A stretch of DNA of 64,000 bases from Hyaloraphidium curvatum (lineage: Eukaryota > Monoblepharomycota > Hyaloraphidiomycetes > Hyaloraphidiales > Hyaloraphidiaceae), in assembly GCA_025558095.1 (NCBI GenBank), contig JAIVFI010000025.1, positions 496,001 through 560,000 of the forward strand, written 5' to 3'. Position 1 is the first letter of the stretch; each line of letters opens with the position of its first letter. The notes beneath the pieces were generated by a model. That model did no database searches, was not told the DNA's origin, and worked only from the letters and a program-made list of their open reading frames with translations. Both the position numbers and the translations under genes were made by a program. This document shows, one piece after another, positions 31,748 through 42,386 of the stretch.

Positions 31748-31864
31748 TGGAGACGAAGACAAATGCAATCGAACAATCAAGTCAAACTTCCTCTCCAGGA
31801 TTCGCGAGCGAGACACTGCATGGCGCAGCTTAACGTCATGAGGAGGGAATCGAGCTCGGTCGAC

Positions 31865-32428
31865 TCACGAGACGCCGCCGCACACGCTCAGTCCACGAAT
31901 AGTCACCCAGCGGTCCAGCAGCATTTCTTCTCCTTTCTGAGGTGGCCGTTGATCCGCTTGGCCACCGCAGCATGCTCCGCCGTCGAGCTCCACGCGCACC
32001 TCCCTCCGCGCCGTAACGTTGACACCACCGCAAATCGCTGCCGAGGCACGCGAGTCAGAGCAGCATAGCAAAGACATCGCAAGAAACCAACAGAAAGCGT
32101 CAATGACCGTCTCTCCCGGCTGCAGCTGCCCATCTCGGAGATCGATTTCGACTCCCCCGCACAGGGTCACGGCACTGAAGCGTTTCGGGATGACCTTTCC
32201 GGCCCACCGACTCAGAGAGCCGGAAAAGATGGCCAGATGTGTCTTCTTGGCCGGCGGTGGGCCGATGAACACGGCGGGCTGAGGGGGAGGAGCGGCCGGG
32301 AATTGCGAAGCCGTCAAAGGCAATGCCGCTTCGGGGGGAGCCGATGCTGCGCGTTGGGCTGCGGTCGCGGCATCGTAGGTCGGGGGAGGGAGCTCGCCGG
32401 CTTCGTCGTAAGGTCCTTTCGGCTGCAT
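31865..32428 (-). CDS. LiaF-like beta-domain protein, copy A
   Basis: Exons are 32428-32092 and 32037-31865; 54-base intron with a GTTGGT donor; 169 residues. A Pro-rich N-terminus with a PPPTYD motif precedes a domain with repeated short strands: VTLCGGVEIDLRDGQLQPGE, ICGGVNVTARREVRVELDGG and a final SVCGGV. This is the pattern of the C-terminal domain of bacterial LiaF/VraT-type cell-envelope stress proteins (DUF2154), normally on bacterial membranes. Here no membrane helix is present. Its neighbour 32651-33226 is a paralogue on the same strand with an intron at the same position. PPxY may bind WW-domain ubiquitin ligases. Confidence 0.75.
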   Translation of the reverse strand: MQPKGPYDEAGELPPPTYDAATAAQRAASAPPEAALPLTASQFPAAPPPQPAVFIGPPPAKKTHLAIFSGSLSRWAGKVIPKRFSAVTLCGGVEIDLRDGQLQPGETVIDAFCWFLAMSLLCCSDSRASAAICGGVNVTARREVRVELDGGACCGGQADQRPPQKGEEMLLDRWVTIRGLSVCGGVS

Positions 32429-32650
32429 TTTCGTTTGCTTTTGGAGTGATTCGGGCGGGGATTGCGGGCGGTCGAGTCGCTTGCGTGCACGTGCTGTGTC
32501 CAGGTGACTCACGTCCGGCCGTTCGTCCGGCCTCCATCGTGGATTATTTTCGATGGCAACATTGAAAAGCTACTCATCGTGGCTTCAGGTGGATGCCACC
32601 GTGGCCCTACCCGCCATTTGAGTACGGGTGTGAGGTCGGCAAGATCAAAC

Positions 32651-33226
32651 TCACTCGACATGCCCGAGAATCGCCATGCCCTTGACCTTGACCCAGCGAT
32701 CCTTCCATACTAGGTCTTGGTGAGCACCTTGGTTCTCGAATGAACCCAAGACCGCGGCGCCCTCCGTGTCGATTCGAAGCTCGGGCGGGGAGATCACTTT
32801 GACACCTCCGAAGAGAGCTGGGACGTTCCAAGCGTCAAGCATATCTTCTGCAACCTGTTGGCCGGTAACGGATTCACCAAATGCGTGAATGATCGTTTCT
32901 CCGCGCTGGATGTGCGCTCCCCGAAGGTCCACTTCGACCTCTCCGAAGATCGCCGCCACGCGGACGTTCTTGGGCAACGCCTTCTCCGCCCATCTGCTCG
33001 TGATTCCCGCCAGGACCGAAGTCACGGTTGCTTTCGGGGCCGGAGGTTCCGAGGCGGGAGGCACGGAGATGGCCGAAAAGCGGCGGGCGGATCCCGGGTG
33101 CGGCGGCTCGACCTCAACGAACGTCCGGGAGAGTAGCCTTTCGGCGGGCAGGGGTTCATCGTAAGCCGGTGGTCGGTCCAGCGTAGAGCTTTGAGGCTCG
33201 AGGGCAGGTGCTTTCGTGGGGTCCAT
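32651..33226 (-). CDS. LiaF-like beta-domain protein, copy B
   Basis: Exons are 33226-32878 and 32817-32651; 60-base intron (GTGAAT...CAG); 171 residues. Same layout as the downstream copy: Pro-rich N-terminus with PPAYDE, a helix RWAEKALPKNV, then VAAIFGEVEVDLRGAHIQRGE, ALFGGVKVISPPELRIDTEG and a terminal MAILGHVE. The intron interrupts both genes right after the matching HAF/DAF residues in phase 1, so the tandem pair arose by duplication of an intron-bearing ancestor. Function unknown in fungi. Confidence 0.75.
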   Translation of the reverse strand: MDPTKAPALEPQSSTLDRPPAYDEPLPAERLLSRTFVEVEPPHPGSARRFSAISVPPASEPPAPKATVTSVLAGITSRWAEKALPKNVRVAAIFGEVEVDLRGAHIQRGETIIHAFGESVTGQQVAEDMLDAWNVPALFGGVKVISPPELRIDTEGAAVLGSFENQGAHQDLVWKDRWVKVKGMAILGHVE

Positions 33227-33359
33227 GGCACGTTTGCACTTTTCGTCGCGTCATCGCATCGATCACTTCACACCGTCAGACCGCGGGACGAGCGAAAGCG
33301 GAATCGAAGCATTTGGTGGACCATTATCACATTGACAGCACCACTCCCGACAAAAAGCA

Positions 33360-35317
33360 TTACTTCCGAGAGCTCTTGATCGCCTCATCGACAACTTTCA
33401 TCACAGCGAGCACCTTCTCTTCGTCCAAGCGCCCTCCAACGACCTGCAGGAGAGGCTCAGCATATTGCGCGCCAGATAACGAAGATTTTCATCCCACCTG
33501 GATCGACACGGGGGTGTGCAGCATCGCCTGGGGCGAGTAGCTCCCCCACATGAGCGCCTCCAACCCTTCCTTGGGCGCGAACCCCGCCTCCACGACGTCC
33601 GTCTCGCGGACGGCAGTGCACGGCACCACCCCCGCGGTCCAATCCAGCACGTTGAACGCCATCGTGTACCCGCACGCCTGGATGTTGTCCCCGCCCTTGT
33701 GGTGCGGCGTCGACGGGAGCGCGGTGGCGGGGCAGATTACGGCGTCCAGATTGAGGGAGCGGAGGATGCGGTGGTACTTTTGGCGGAACTTGTCGCGGGC
33801 GGATTGGTAGCGCCAGAGGTCGCCGACGGTGGCTTTCGGCTGCGGTGGCGAAGAATCGGTCAACCAGCGAACAAATCGCAGCATCGTTGCGGCAAATCGT
33901 ACCTTTTCCCGGTCCGTTAGCCAGCTCATTGCGTCAATGAGGGGCTCTCCGCTCTTGCTGATGATCTCGTACAGGTCGTCGTCGTAGGCCCCAAACACGC
34001 GGACGGCAAGATCATACATCCCCGCCATGTCCTCCATCGGGAACTCGACCAGCTCGTGCCCCGCCGCCTTGAGCGCCGCCACCGTCTCTTCCATCGCCCG
34101 CCGCACGGGCGGCGTGACGCGGAGCATGTCCGTGTCGACGAAGTACCCCAGCCTCAGCTTTGCCGGCAGCTCCACCTTGCGCCAGGGGATCGGCACGGCC
34201 TCGGAGTCCATCTCCGGCCCTTTCTCGACCCACAGCTTGGTCAGCAGTTCCACGTCCTCGACCGACCGGCCGAAGGGCCCGTTGACGGGCTTGATGATCA
34301 GGGGGCTGCCTTGCATGATCGCTGTCTCTCCGACGTAGGCCAGCCGGTACGCGGAAGGGCGCAGGCCGTACACGCCGTTGACGGCGGCCGGGATGCGAAT
34401 GGAGCCGCCGATGTCGCTGCCGACGCCGAGGTAGCTGCCAACGAGATGGTACTGTCGATGAGGGGCCAAGGAGGAGAAGAGGAGGGGGGTACCCACGAAG
34501 CGCCGCAGGACATGATGCAGCCCTCGCCTCCGGAAGATCCGCCGGCGCCCATGTCGCGGTTGTGGACGTTCATGACATGGCCCCAGAGGAAATTGTCCGA
34601 TTCCCTGGCGGCGTCGTCCGTCAGCCACGCGCAAGCACCGCTCGGAGAATGACGAACCATGTCATTAAGTCCTGAGGGATGTTGGTTTTGACGTAGAGCA
34701 CCGCGCCCGCACCGAGCAGTATGTCCGCGATCGCCGAGTTGGACGCGGGCCTCTTCTCGGCCCATGCGACGATCCCCCACGTCGTCCTCTTCCCCTTGAT
34801 GTCGACGTCGTCCTTGACCGACACCGGAAGCCCGTGCAGTGGGCCCGTGGGCTTGTTCCCGTTGGCTTTGAAGGCGGCGTCGAGCTCCGCAGCGCGGGCG
34901 AGGGCTTCGTCGGTGAAGACTTCGGTCAGGCAGTTCGTCACCTGGTGGGCGAGGGCGGCGCGGTGACAGATGGCTTTGGTGATTTCGAGGGAGGAGATTT
35001 CGCCCGACGCGAGTTTCTGGGAAGGCAAGGGGCTCAGGACAAGGCCGCGGTAGCCGATGGGAGACAGAAGCGCGCGGCTCCGTCCATTCCGTCCCCGCAA
35101 TTCAACCCACCCGAACGGCTTCGCTGGCGGTCAGCCTCGTGAGCTCGAGCTCCCGCTCGCTCAGCTTCGACTCGATGAGCTTCAGCCCGCCATGCTTTCC
35201 GCACGTGTCCAGCTCCTCCTTGGTGAGCTTCCACTCCGCGGGGATGCGGGAATCGCGGTCCGCGCGCGTGCGCTCGGCGACGACCTTCCAGTCTTCTGTG
35301 CCCTCCGATTTGCCCAT
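33360..35317 (-). CDS. amidase-signature-family hydrolase
   Basis: Hydrolyses a carboxamide; fungal acetamidase-type enzyme. Exons are 35317-35111, 35016-34658, 34604-34497, 34434-33498 and 33443-33360; introns are 94, 53, 62 and 54 bases, and the frame closes to 564 residues. The Ser-cisSer-Lys triad is present: Lys in GLPVSVKDDVD, cis-Ser in the GGSSGGEG loop, and the nucleophile in GSDIGGSIRIPA. The C-terminal exon gives the usual VSIQVVGGRLDEEKVL. Without the last splice the protein would stop early after VSIQ. The second intron uses a GTTCGT donor. Substrate unknown. Confidence 0.9.
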
Positions 35318-35475
35318 CGTAGGTGGCAGGGGCGCGGGATTGCGAGGCCTCGGGTTTCGAGGCTGTTCCGCGTTCACAATGGCGGTGTGTGGCGAAGCTC
35401 GTCAACAGCTACGTCCGAATCCGTAAGCCAGTGGCATGAGTCTGCTACGGTGCCAGCCTTGCACAGCTCCTAACC

Positions 35476-38096
35476 TCAAATACGCCCGTATCCGGCCTTC
35501 CCGGGCCATCCAGGCACAAGAGACGACGCATCCTCCTGCTCCTTCCTTCGCCGCTCCTTCCCCCTCCGCAACGCAACCAGCGCAGCGACCGCGCAGCACG
35601 AAGCAGCCAACGCCGTCGAGCCAACCGCAACCGCCGCCGCCAGCAACGCCTCCGCGGTTCCCGCCGAGGACGCCGCATCCGGGGCAGAAGGCGCGGGCTC
35701 CGCCTGCACCTCCTCCTTCCGGGGCACCCTTATCCCAGCGCTGGCATCGGCGCCGATCGACGACGACCTCCGCAGGGCCGAGCTCGGCACCGCGACGTCC
35801 CTCGTCTGCAGCCTCCTCCACCTCCGCTGGCCCGAGGCCGCTTGCTGGTCGAAGTAGATCCTGAAGCTCGCGAAGAAGGAGTAGTCCGACACCGAATCGA
35901 AGTCGTCGGTGGATAGGAAGGCGACCGAAGATACGTCCGACCCGATGTCGGCAGGCATCATGTTGGGCGTCAGCTTCATGATGACCAGGTCCGAGCCGGG
36001 GAAGTACTGGAAGTTGCAGTTGATGGCCAACTGCGACAGCGCGCCGGGCGCGGACGGACCTCCCGCGGATTCGACGAGGGTCGAGTTGACATTGCGCGGG
36101 ATGGCCGTGTTGGTGCCCGAGTTCGGGGTGCGCAGGGTCTGCTTGCGGAGCAGCGTCAGCTTGGTCAGCCGCGACTCGTAGATCGGGAGGTCGGGCGAGG
36201 TGAAGCGGGTCGTCAGGGTGACGGTATCGCCGAAGAAGTATCCGGATTCGGTGTCGGTGGAGGCACGCCGCGCCACGGCGCCGGATGCGCCGTACTCTCG
36301 CCGCCGCAAGGCCTGGGCGGGCGTGCGCACGGCCACGCGCATCGACACGACGGTGTAGTCGCCCCCAAACCCGGTGCGGGCTGCGAACGCTTCGTAGGCC
36401 CTCGCGGCTGTCACGCCGGCGCACGTGGTGTTGGTCACGGCGGGATCCGACATCTCGTACCAGTTCTCGATCGACCTGACCACGGCCATGCCGTTGGACA
36501 TGTAGAGGTTGAGGACCTCGCCCTTGATCCATCCGTCGCAGCTGAACGCGATGTAGTGCTTGCTTTCCAGGCTCTGCGAGTACCCCGGTGCGAGGAAGAT
36601 CTTGCCCGCCATCTCGACGTTCGGCGGATCGAAGTAGGGGCTGCCGAAAACCGCTCCAGTCTCGATGTCGACGTAGCTCAGATCCAGTGCAGGTCCGATG
36701 ACGATTGGGTCACCGGATGTGGATACGTTGGCGACGGTGTACAGCACCGTAGTGCCGAACAGCTTCCATGACGGGTTGACGTAACCGCACTTCTTGGCCT
36801 TCCCAGGAGCGGGGTCCGCCCCCGCACCGATCCCGGCGGCGCTGCAGACGAACGGCCCCGCGACGGTGGCCTCGAACCACGAGCCCGTCTCGTCCGACCC
36901 GAAGCGCGCCAGGGCGCCCGCGGGAGCCCCGCAGGTCTCACCCTCCTGCGCGCAGAGGATCCACTTGGACGGCTTGTCGGCCTCCATGACGGCCGACACC
37001 GAGGCGACGGTGTTGTAGAGCGACGTGCACAGGTCCAGGCTCGGCACGCCCTGGGCGTTGGGGGTGCCGATGACGGCGTTGGCGGTGAGTACCTTGCCCG
37101 TGCAATCCTGAGTGCCGGCGGCACCGGGGAAGCAGTCCGTCCGGAAGGGGAAGCCGTACTGGCCGCCGACGTCACATTGCTGGCCAATGTAGATGGCGAG
37201 TTCGCCGGATTGGCAGCAGAAGTCGTGGGTGTCGAAAGGCGCTGTGCTGCCATCAGTCTTGGTGCACGTCGGGGGGTTGTAGGACGCAATCGATACGGTG
37301 CCTGGATACCCGGGCAGAAGGACCAAGTTGTCGGACAGGGTCAGGTTGTTGGGCCACCTGAAAAAACAGTGAGCGCACGATACATGTGCGCGTCGGTCCA
37401 ACCCGTACCGCGAGCACATCTGGAAGTCGACGAGAAGCGTCCGGTTGGTGGACGGGTCGTAGCTGATGCCCGTCACGTTGAAGTTCTTGATGCCTGACTC
37501 CTCGAGGATCTTGATGTCGGTCTGAACGTTCACGGTCGTAGGCAGGGCGATCGACACCGGGTACGCATAGCGCGAGGCCTGCCGGTTGCCGCCGGGGAAG
37601 ACGTCCTGCCATTCCAGATACACGGCATTGTTGCGGACCTCGTAACCGGGGCGGCTGACGGTGTCGGGGTTGGACCAGGCGCAGCCGCGGAGCGAGCGCC
37701 AGGTGCCCCGGAGGGTGTAGTCGTAGCGGCAGGTCGCGGTGCTGCCGACCGAGTCGGCCACGCAGGTGGCGTCCGAGTGCCTGTCTTTGCCGAGGTACAT
37801 GGCCACCTTGCGGCCGGAGACGGGCTTGGTCCAGGCGGCGACCGAGATTTCCGCGCGGGTCATGTTGGTGCGGCCCGCGTCGACCTGGAAGGGGCGGCCA
37901 GTGTTAGCAACCGATCCAAGATGCGGGCAAGCCAACAGCTGGTAGTCACCTGAGGGGCGTTGGTGCCGGGCTGGCCGGACGTGCAGCCAGCGAGGGCGGC
38001 GAGTTCGCCGCGCTGGGCCCAATCAACGCCCTGCGCATCCGAGCCGCCGACCAGGGCCAGCACGGCGGCGCCGAAGAGGGCCGCGAATCCGCGCAT
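35476..38096 (-). CDS. type I membrane, Cys-rich surface protein, unknown
   Basis: Exons are 38096-37950, 37884-37409 and 37357-35476; introns of 65 and 51 bases; 834 residues. A signal peptide (about 1-21, ending GSDA) and a single C-terminal transmembrane helix (LLAAAVAVGSTALAASCCAV) followed by a basic stop-transfer run (RRGKERRRKE) define a type I topology with a ~40-residue cytosolic tail. The ectodomain has many cysteines and N-glycosylation sites and alternates beta-like segments. No domain is recognised. Its Cys-rich stretch around residue 280 (FCCQSGELAIYIGQQC) recalls the other secreted proteins here. Likely a cell-surface receptor or adhesin-like protein; this is inference from topology only. 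Confidence 0.75.
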
Positions 38097-38722
38097 GGTG
38101 GTAGCGGCGGGCGAGCCTTTGCGGGTGATGCAAAAGCTGTTTTTGGCCAGCGTCCCTACTATACAGCGTCCCGGAGTGCGGGCGGCGCCCGCATATGGAA
38201 GACCCTATCGCCGGGCCTGGAACGTCGAGGGATGCCGCCGAAGCAACCAAAAGGGCGCACTCGCGCTGCGTACACTGCTCAAAAGAAGCCGCGTGCCTCG
38301 CGATTCCTCATTTGTGACCTGCCCGCCTGCTTGCTCGCACTTGGCACCTTCCTGTACCGTCCTCGACATTGGAGGCGATCTGCCCCAACGGATCCTCGTT
38401 TCTTCTGCTGCTTGGGGCCCTGTACGAAAGATCAACTTGTCGTGGATGTGCGTACATTGGTTCCAGTATCGCATCCGAAGCAGGAGTCTCCGGTGGAAAA
38501 TCATCAGCGCGTCTATGGCCGAGCGCATCGCCTGAAGCCCTGCACTTCATACAAGGCAAAAGAAAGCCAAGAACGCAAGGAAGAAATTGTTTCCACCTTC
38601 ATGCGATGGTCCAGTGATGTTGGTTGAGGAACGGGTCTCTTGCTTTAATTGAGCAGTTTTGGGCCGCGCGTCCCGCTCGCGCACTCTTTTATCGGGCTGC
38701 CCGGTCGAACCGTTCCGCGACA
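38097..38722. other. divergent intergenic region, no gene seen
   Basis: About 625 bases between the surface-protein gene and the OB-fold gene. Overlapping ORFs of 75-130 codons on both strands have no recognisable content. Probably promoters only. Confidence 0.45.
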
Positions 38723-41700
38723 ATGAGCCAGGGCGCGACGGGCGGCTCGCCGCGGCGCCCGGGCCTTTCGCTGTCGCCGCGGCGGCCTCCGCTGCCCACC
38801 GCGGCGCGCGCCGCCGACGCGGTGACTCTCACCGAACGCGGCGCGGCGGCGCTCGCCCTGTGGGCGCGGATCCGCCGGCGGCCGCCCGACCTCGACGGCG
38901 ACCTCGTGCTGCAGGTGCTCGACGTCTACAGATGTGGGGAAGAATGGGACTGCCGGGGGACGCGCTCACACGAGTATCGCAGACACCGTCGATGGGAACT
39001 GGGAGGCCGCCACGGATCTAACGGCCAAAGGGCAATATGCGTACGACCTCGTGCTCAGCGACGGCATTGACAAGGTGTGGTCGCTGGCCATGTGTGCAGC
39101 GCGGCCCGTCGGCTCACTCCATGCCCCGGCACGCCCCGGCAGGCGAAGGTCGTGCTGGACCCCGCGCTGAACAACCTTGTGGCGACCGGCGCCGTCTCCA
39201 AGCTCGACTTCATCTGCCTCCGCGACCTGCGCCGCGCTTACGACTCGTCCAAGCCCAGCGTTCCCGGCGTCAACGTCCTCCTCGACTTCGAGGTCCTCTC
39301 CCCCCGCAGCGCCGCCGTACAGCTCGGCGACCGCAAGCCCTCCTACCCGCGCGGCACCGAGCTCCCCATCCGGATCCGCGCCCCCGCCATCGGCGGGCGC
39401 GGCGCGTACCTCCCCGCGCACGGGATCCACCCGCTTTCCTGGCGCAAAAGGAGCGACATCCCCACGCGCACCTCGCTGACCCTGGACATCGACGCCGGGC
39501 ATCCGGGGATCCCGGACGACCACCCGACCATTGCCGAGATGCTGGCGCTGTACATCGGCAAGAGGCCGCGCGGGTTCGGGACCGTCGGGCCGGGGGACCG
39601 CGAGGAAGAGCCGGCGATCCTCGGGCGGGTGGTCAAGAAGATGGCCTGGATGTGGTACGGGAAGCCGAGCGACGGCGGAGAAAGGTTCCCCTGCCTGTTT
39701 TCCTTCACCATCGGTGGGTCGTTGCCACCTGCATTGCGGCGTGCGAATCTGACGTCGTTGGACAGCCGACTGTTCGGCCGGCGGCGTCACCGAGCTGCAG
39801 GTCAACGTGTGGAACCAGCTCTCCATCGACCTGTTCCACCCCGTGCAGATCAACGACATCGTCTGGCTCGAGGGCTACAAGGCCCGCAACGTCAAGGACG
39901 GCGCCGGCGTCGAGGTGATGCTCAACACGAGGAACCCGAAGGGCGTCCTCCGGATCGTCCGACGTGCGTGGCGTGCCGTGCTTCCGCTCCCCGGTCGCCC
40001 TGACCCCGATCCCGCCAGCCGCCGCCCACCTCTCCTCCTGGCCCCCCGCCTACCTCACCGCGCGCCTTCCACCCCCCCTCCTCCGCCTCCCGGGCTCGCA
40101 CCTCCTCCAGCGCTTCCCCGACAACACCGAGCTCGAACACGCCGGCCTCCTCGTGCACGTCGGCCTGGTCGAGCGCGAGATCGCGGGCGGTGAGGAGGCG
40201 GAGTACCGCTGGTGCGTCGTGCGCGACCTCCACTCCGCCGGCGGCGGAGGCAGGGACGTCGCGGTCAAGGTGTACACGTCCGCGGGGCTGGGTGCGGTGA
40301 GGGGCAGGATGGCGCCCGGGTTCCACCTCCTCGCCACGCACCTCCGCCTGTTGTCCTCGGCAACCCCCGCCAAGAAGCCCGGGAGGCTGGGCGGGAGGGC
40401 GTTGTACCTCGTGGCAACCCGCGCGACGCAGGCGTGGTGCTTCGATCCCCTCGATCCCGGGGGTTGGTGGTTCCTCGACGGCGAACCCGGGGAAATGGTG
40501 CGCAAGATGTGCGTGCCGAGGGAGATGTGGGGGCAGGATTGGACCGTGGGCGGCAACGCGGATCCGGCGAGGCCGCTGGCGGATTACGGGGCGCTGGCGA
40601 GGATGAGGCCGAAACTACCGGATGCGGTGCCGTTTCCGAGGCTGGAGGAGGTGGCGGGGGCGTTGGTGCTGGGGGAGCGCAAGAGGATCTGGGTCGTTTG
40701 CAGGTGGGTGGTCGGGGCTTGCCGCCTTCTGGAAAAGGGGCTCATGCGGCCGATCGGCCAGGGTCAATGCCGTTTGGTTGCCTCTGTCGGGAGGAGGCAG
40801 CAGGCGTCTCCTCATCCGGAACACGGACGAGGCTGAAGGCGTGGAAGGGACGCCCGACGCGGATGCCCGGCCCGAGGCGGCCGAGTCCGAGCGGGACGCC
40901 GAGGACCAGAACGCCGCGCCGGAACCCGAGCCCGAGCCCGAGCCCGAAGCCGCTTCCGGCGCGCAGAAGCGGCCTTTGGAGGACGCCGCGACGCCGGCTT
41001 CCAAGCGGCCCAAGCCCAAGGAGACCCCGGCGTCCATTTTCGGGACGATAGGCTCGTTCTTTGGGTTCGGGCGCAACAGGAACGGGGACGTGGTCGAGGG
41101 CGGCATCGTGGAAGGCGTCGAAGAGGTTGAGAACGGGGAGGGGGCGGAGGGTGCCAAGGAGGCGCCGGCGGTGGAGGGCGGCGAGGGAGCGGAGAAGGAA
41201 CAGGAAGTGCTGCCGGAGGAAGGTTCGGCGGACGGTCGAGCCCCTCAGCCTGAAGACGATCTCGAGGTGGTGATCGAAATCAGCGAACCCGGCACGCCCA
41301 TGTTGTGAGTCGATCGTTCGGTTGTTCGGTCACGGTTTTGACGGCATGTTCCAGGGAACGGGGGATCCTGCGCGTCTCGACCGTCCCCCGCATATTCCCG
41401 CCGCCCCACCCCGATCCCAAGATCCTCGGCGCGCACCTTGAAGCTTCGGCCATTCTGCGCTCTTTCCCCGTGCTCGTCGAGCCCCCCGAGCTGCCCTCGG
41501 ACACGGGCGACCTGCACGACGCTGAGTCGCGCGAGAAGGAGACTGAAGCAGAGTGCTCCGACGCCGCCGCGGACCCGGACCGCCCCGATCCCGTCGAGGA
41601 GCTGCTCGGCGACAGCGCCGCCGATTCGGACCTGCTTCCCGCGTGCTTGGAGCTGGACCCCGTCGATTCGTTCCCGCTCCGATTGCGGGCGCTGGTGCTC

Positions 41701-42093
41701 CCGGACTGCCTGCGCCCCGTCGAAGGCAAGAAGGTGGACGCGGCCAAGGCCATGGACGATCCCGCCGGGTGGGTCAGGTCGGCGTTCGCGGGCGCCATGG
41801 CGCCGTGCCTAGTGCCGCGCATGTCCGAGGCGCTCCTGGCCTCGCGCGACGGCGAGCTGGGTTCGATGCTGGCCGACTCGTGGAACGGGCGCGCGTTCCT
41901 CGTCGCGGTCAACCTTCGCAGGGACGGGCCCGGGGCGGGGGGCGTAAGATGCGTGCTCAGCGAGGGGTACATGGTGCCCGAGGGCGAGCAGGAGGGGGTT
42001 ATGGTCAGAGAGGGCGGGGTGGCGTTCGTGATCAAGGACGGCGTCGAGGAGCGGATCGAGCTGGACGAGGAGGGGGCCGAGGAGGAGGAGTAG
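38723..42093 (+). CDS. OB-fold (RPA/RADX-like) nucleic-acid-binding protein
   Basis: Exons are 38723-38933, 38983-39074, 39143-39713, 39766-39963, 40019-40703, 40801-41304 and 41355-42093; introns are 49-97 bases and the frame closes to 999 residues. Two OB-fold-like regions are visible: GQYAYDLVLSDGIDKAKVVL... LDFICLRDLRRAY (about 85-145) and FTIADCSAGGVTELQVNVWN... NDIVWLEGYKARN (about 290-345), the RPA70/RADX style. A Trp-rich domain follows, then an acidic EPEPEP run and basic NLS-like KRPKPK. The last exon has no ATG of its own; it joins because the donor GTGAGT at 41305 overlaps the apparent stop TGA. If that intron is retained, the protein ends at residue 754. Single-stranded DNA binding is likely but unproven. 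Confidence 0.7.
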
Positions 42094-42386
42094 GAGAATT
42101 GCGATACCGTGGATACCCTCTTGTAGTTGCGCAGCGTTGTTGTGATGCTTTTGGACGGCCTCAGCGCCAATGGCGCGCCTCCATCCCCGATCGCTCTTGG
42201 CGGGACGTGAGTGTCACCCAAACGGCACTATCCCTTGCCAGAAGGCCGCTCCAGTCGACCTTTGTCGGAGCCGCTTTCTAATCTCCCTCTGCCCTCGTCT
42301 GTCGGGCCGGCAACTCGCTCCGCGCCGTCCCTAGGCCATCCACAACCCCGTCCCCGCCCCGCCGCGCGGCCCGCCCGTTCGCGACC

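Noticed and set aside
38097-38722. Two opposing ORFs of 107-131 codons in the divergent gap
   Set aside because: They overlap each other, lack domains and have no conserved-looking segments.
41280-42221. 313-codon open frame on the minus strand opposite the last OB-gene exon
   Set aside because: Ser/Arg-rich composition typical of an antisense shadow of a GC-rich coding exon; the plus strand fits with the upstream gene by splicing and has acidic, protein-like content.
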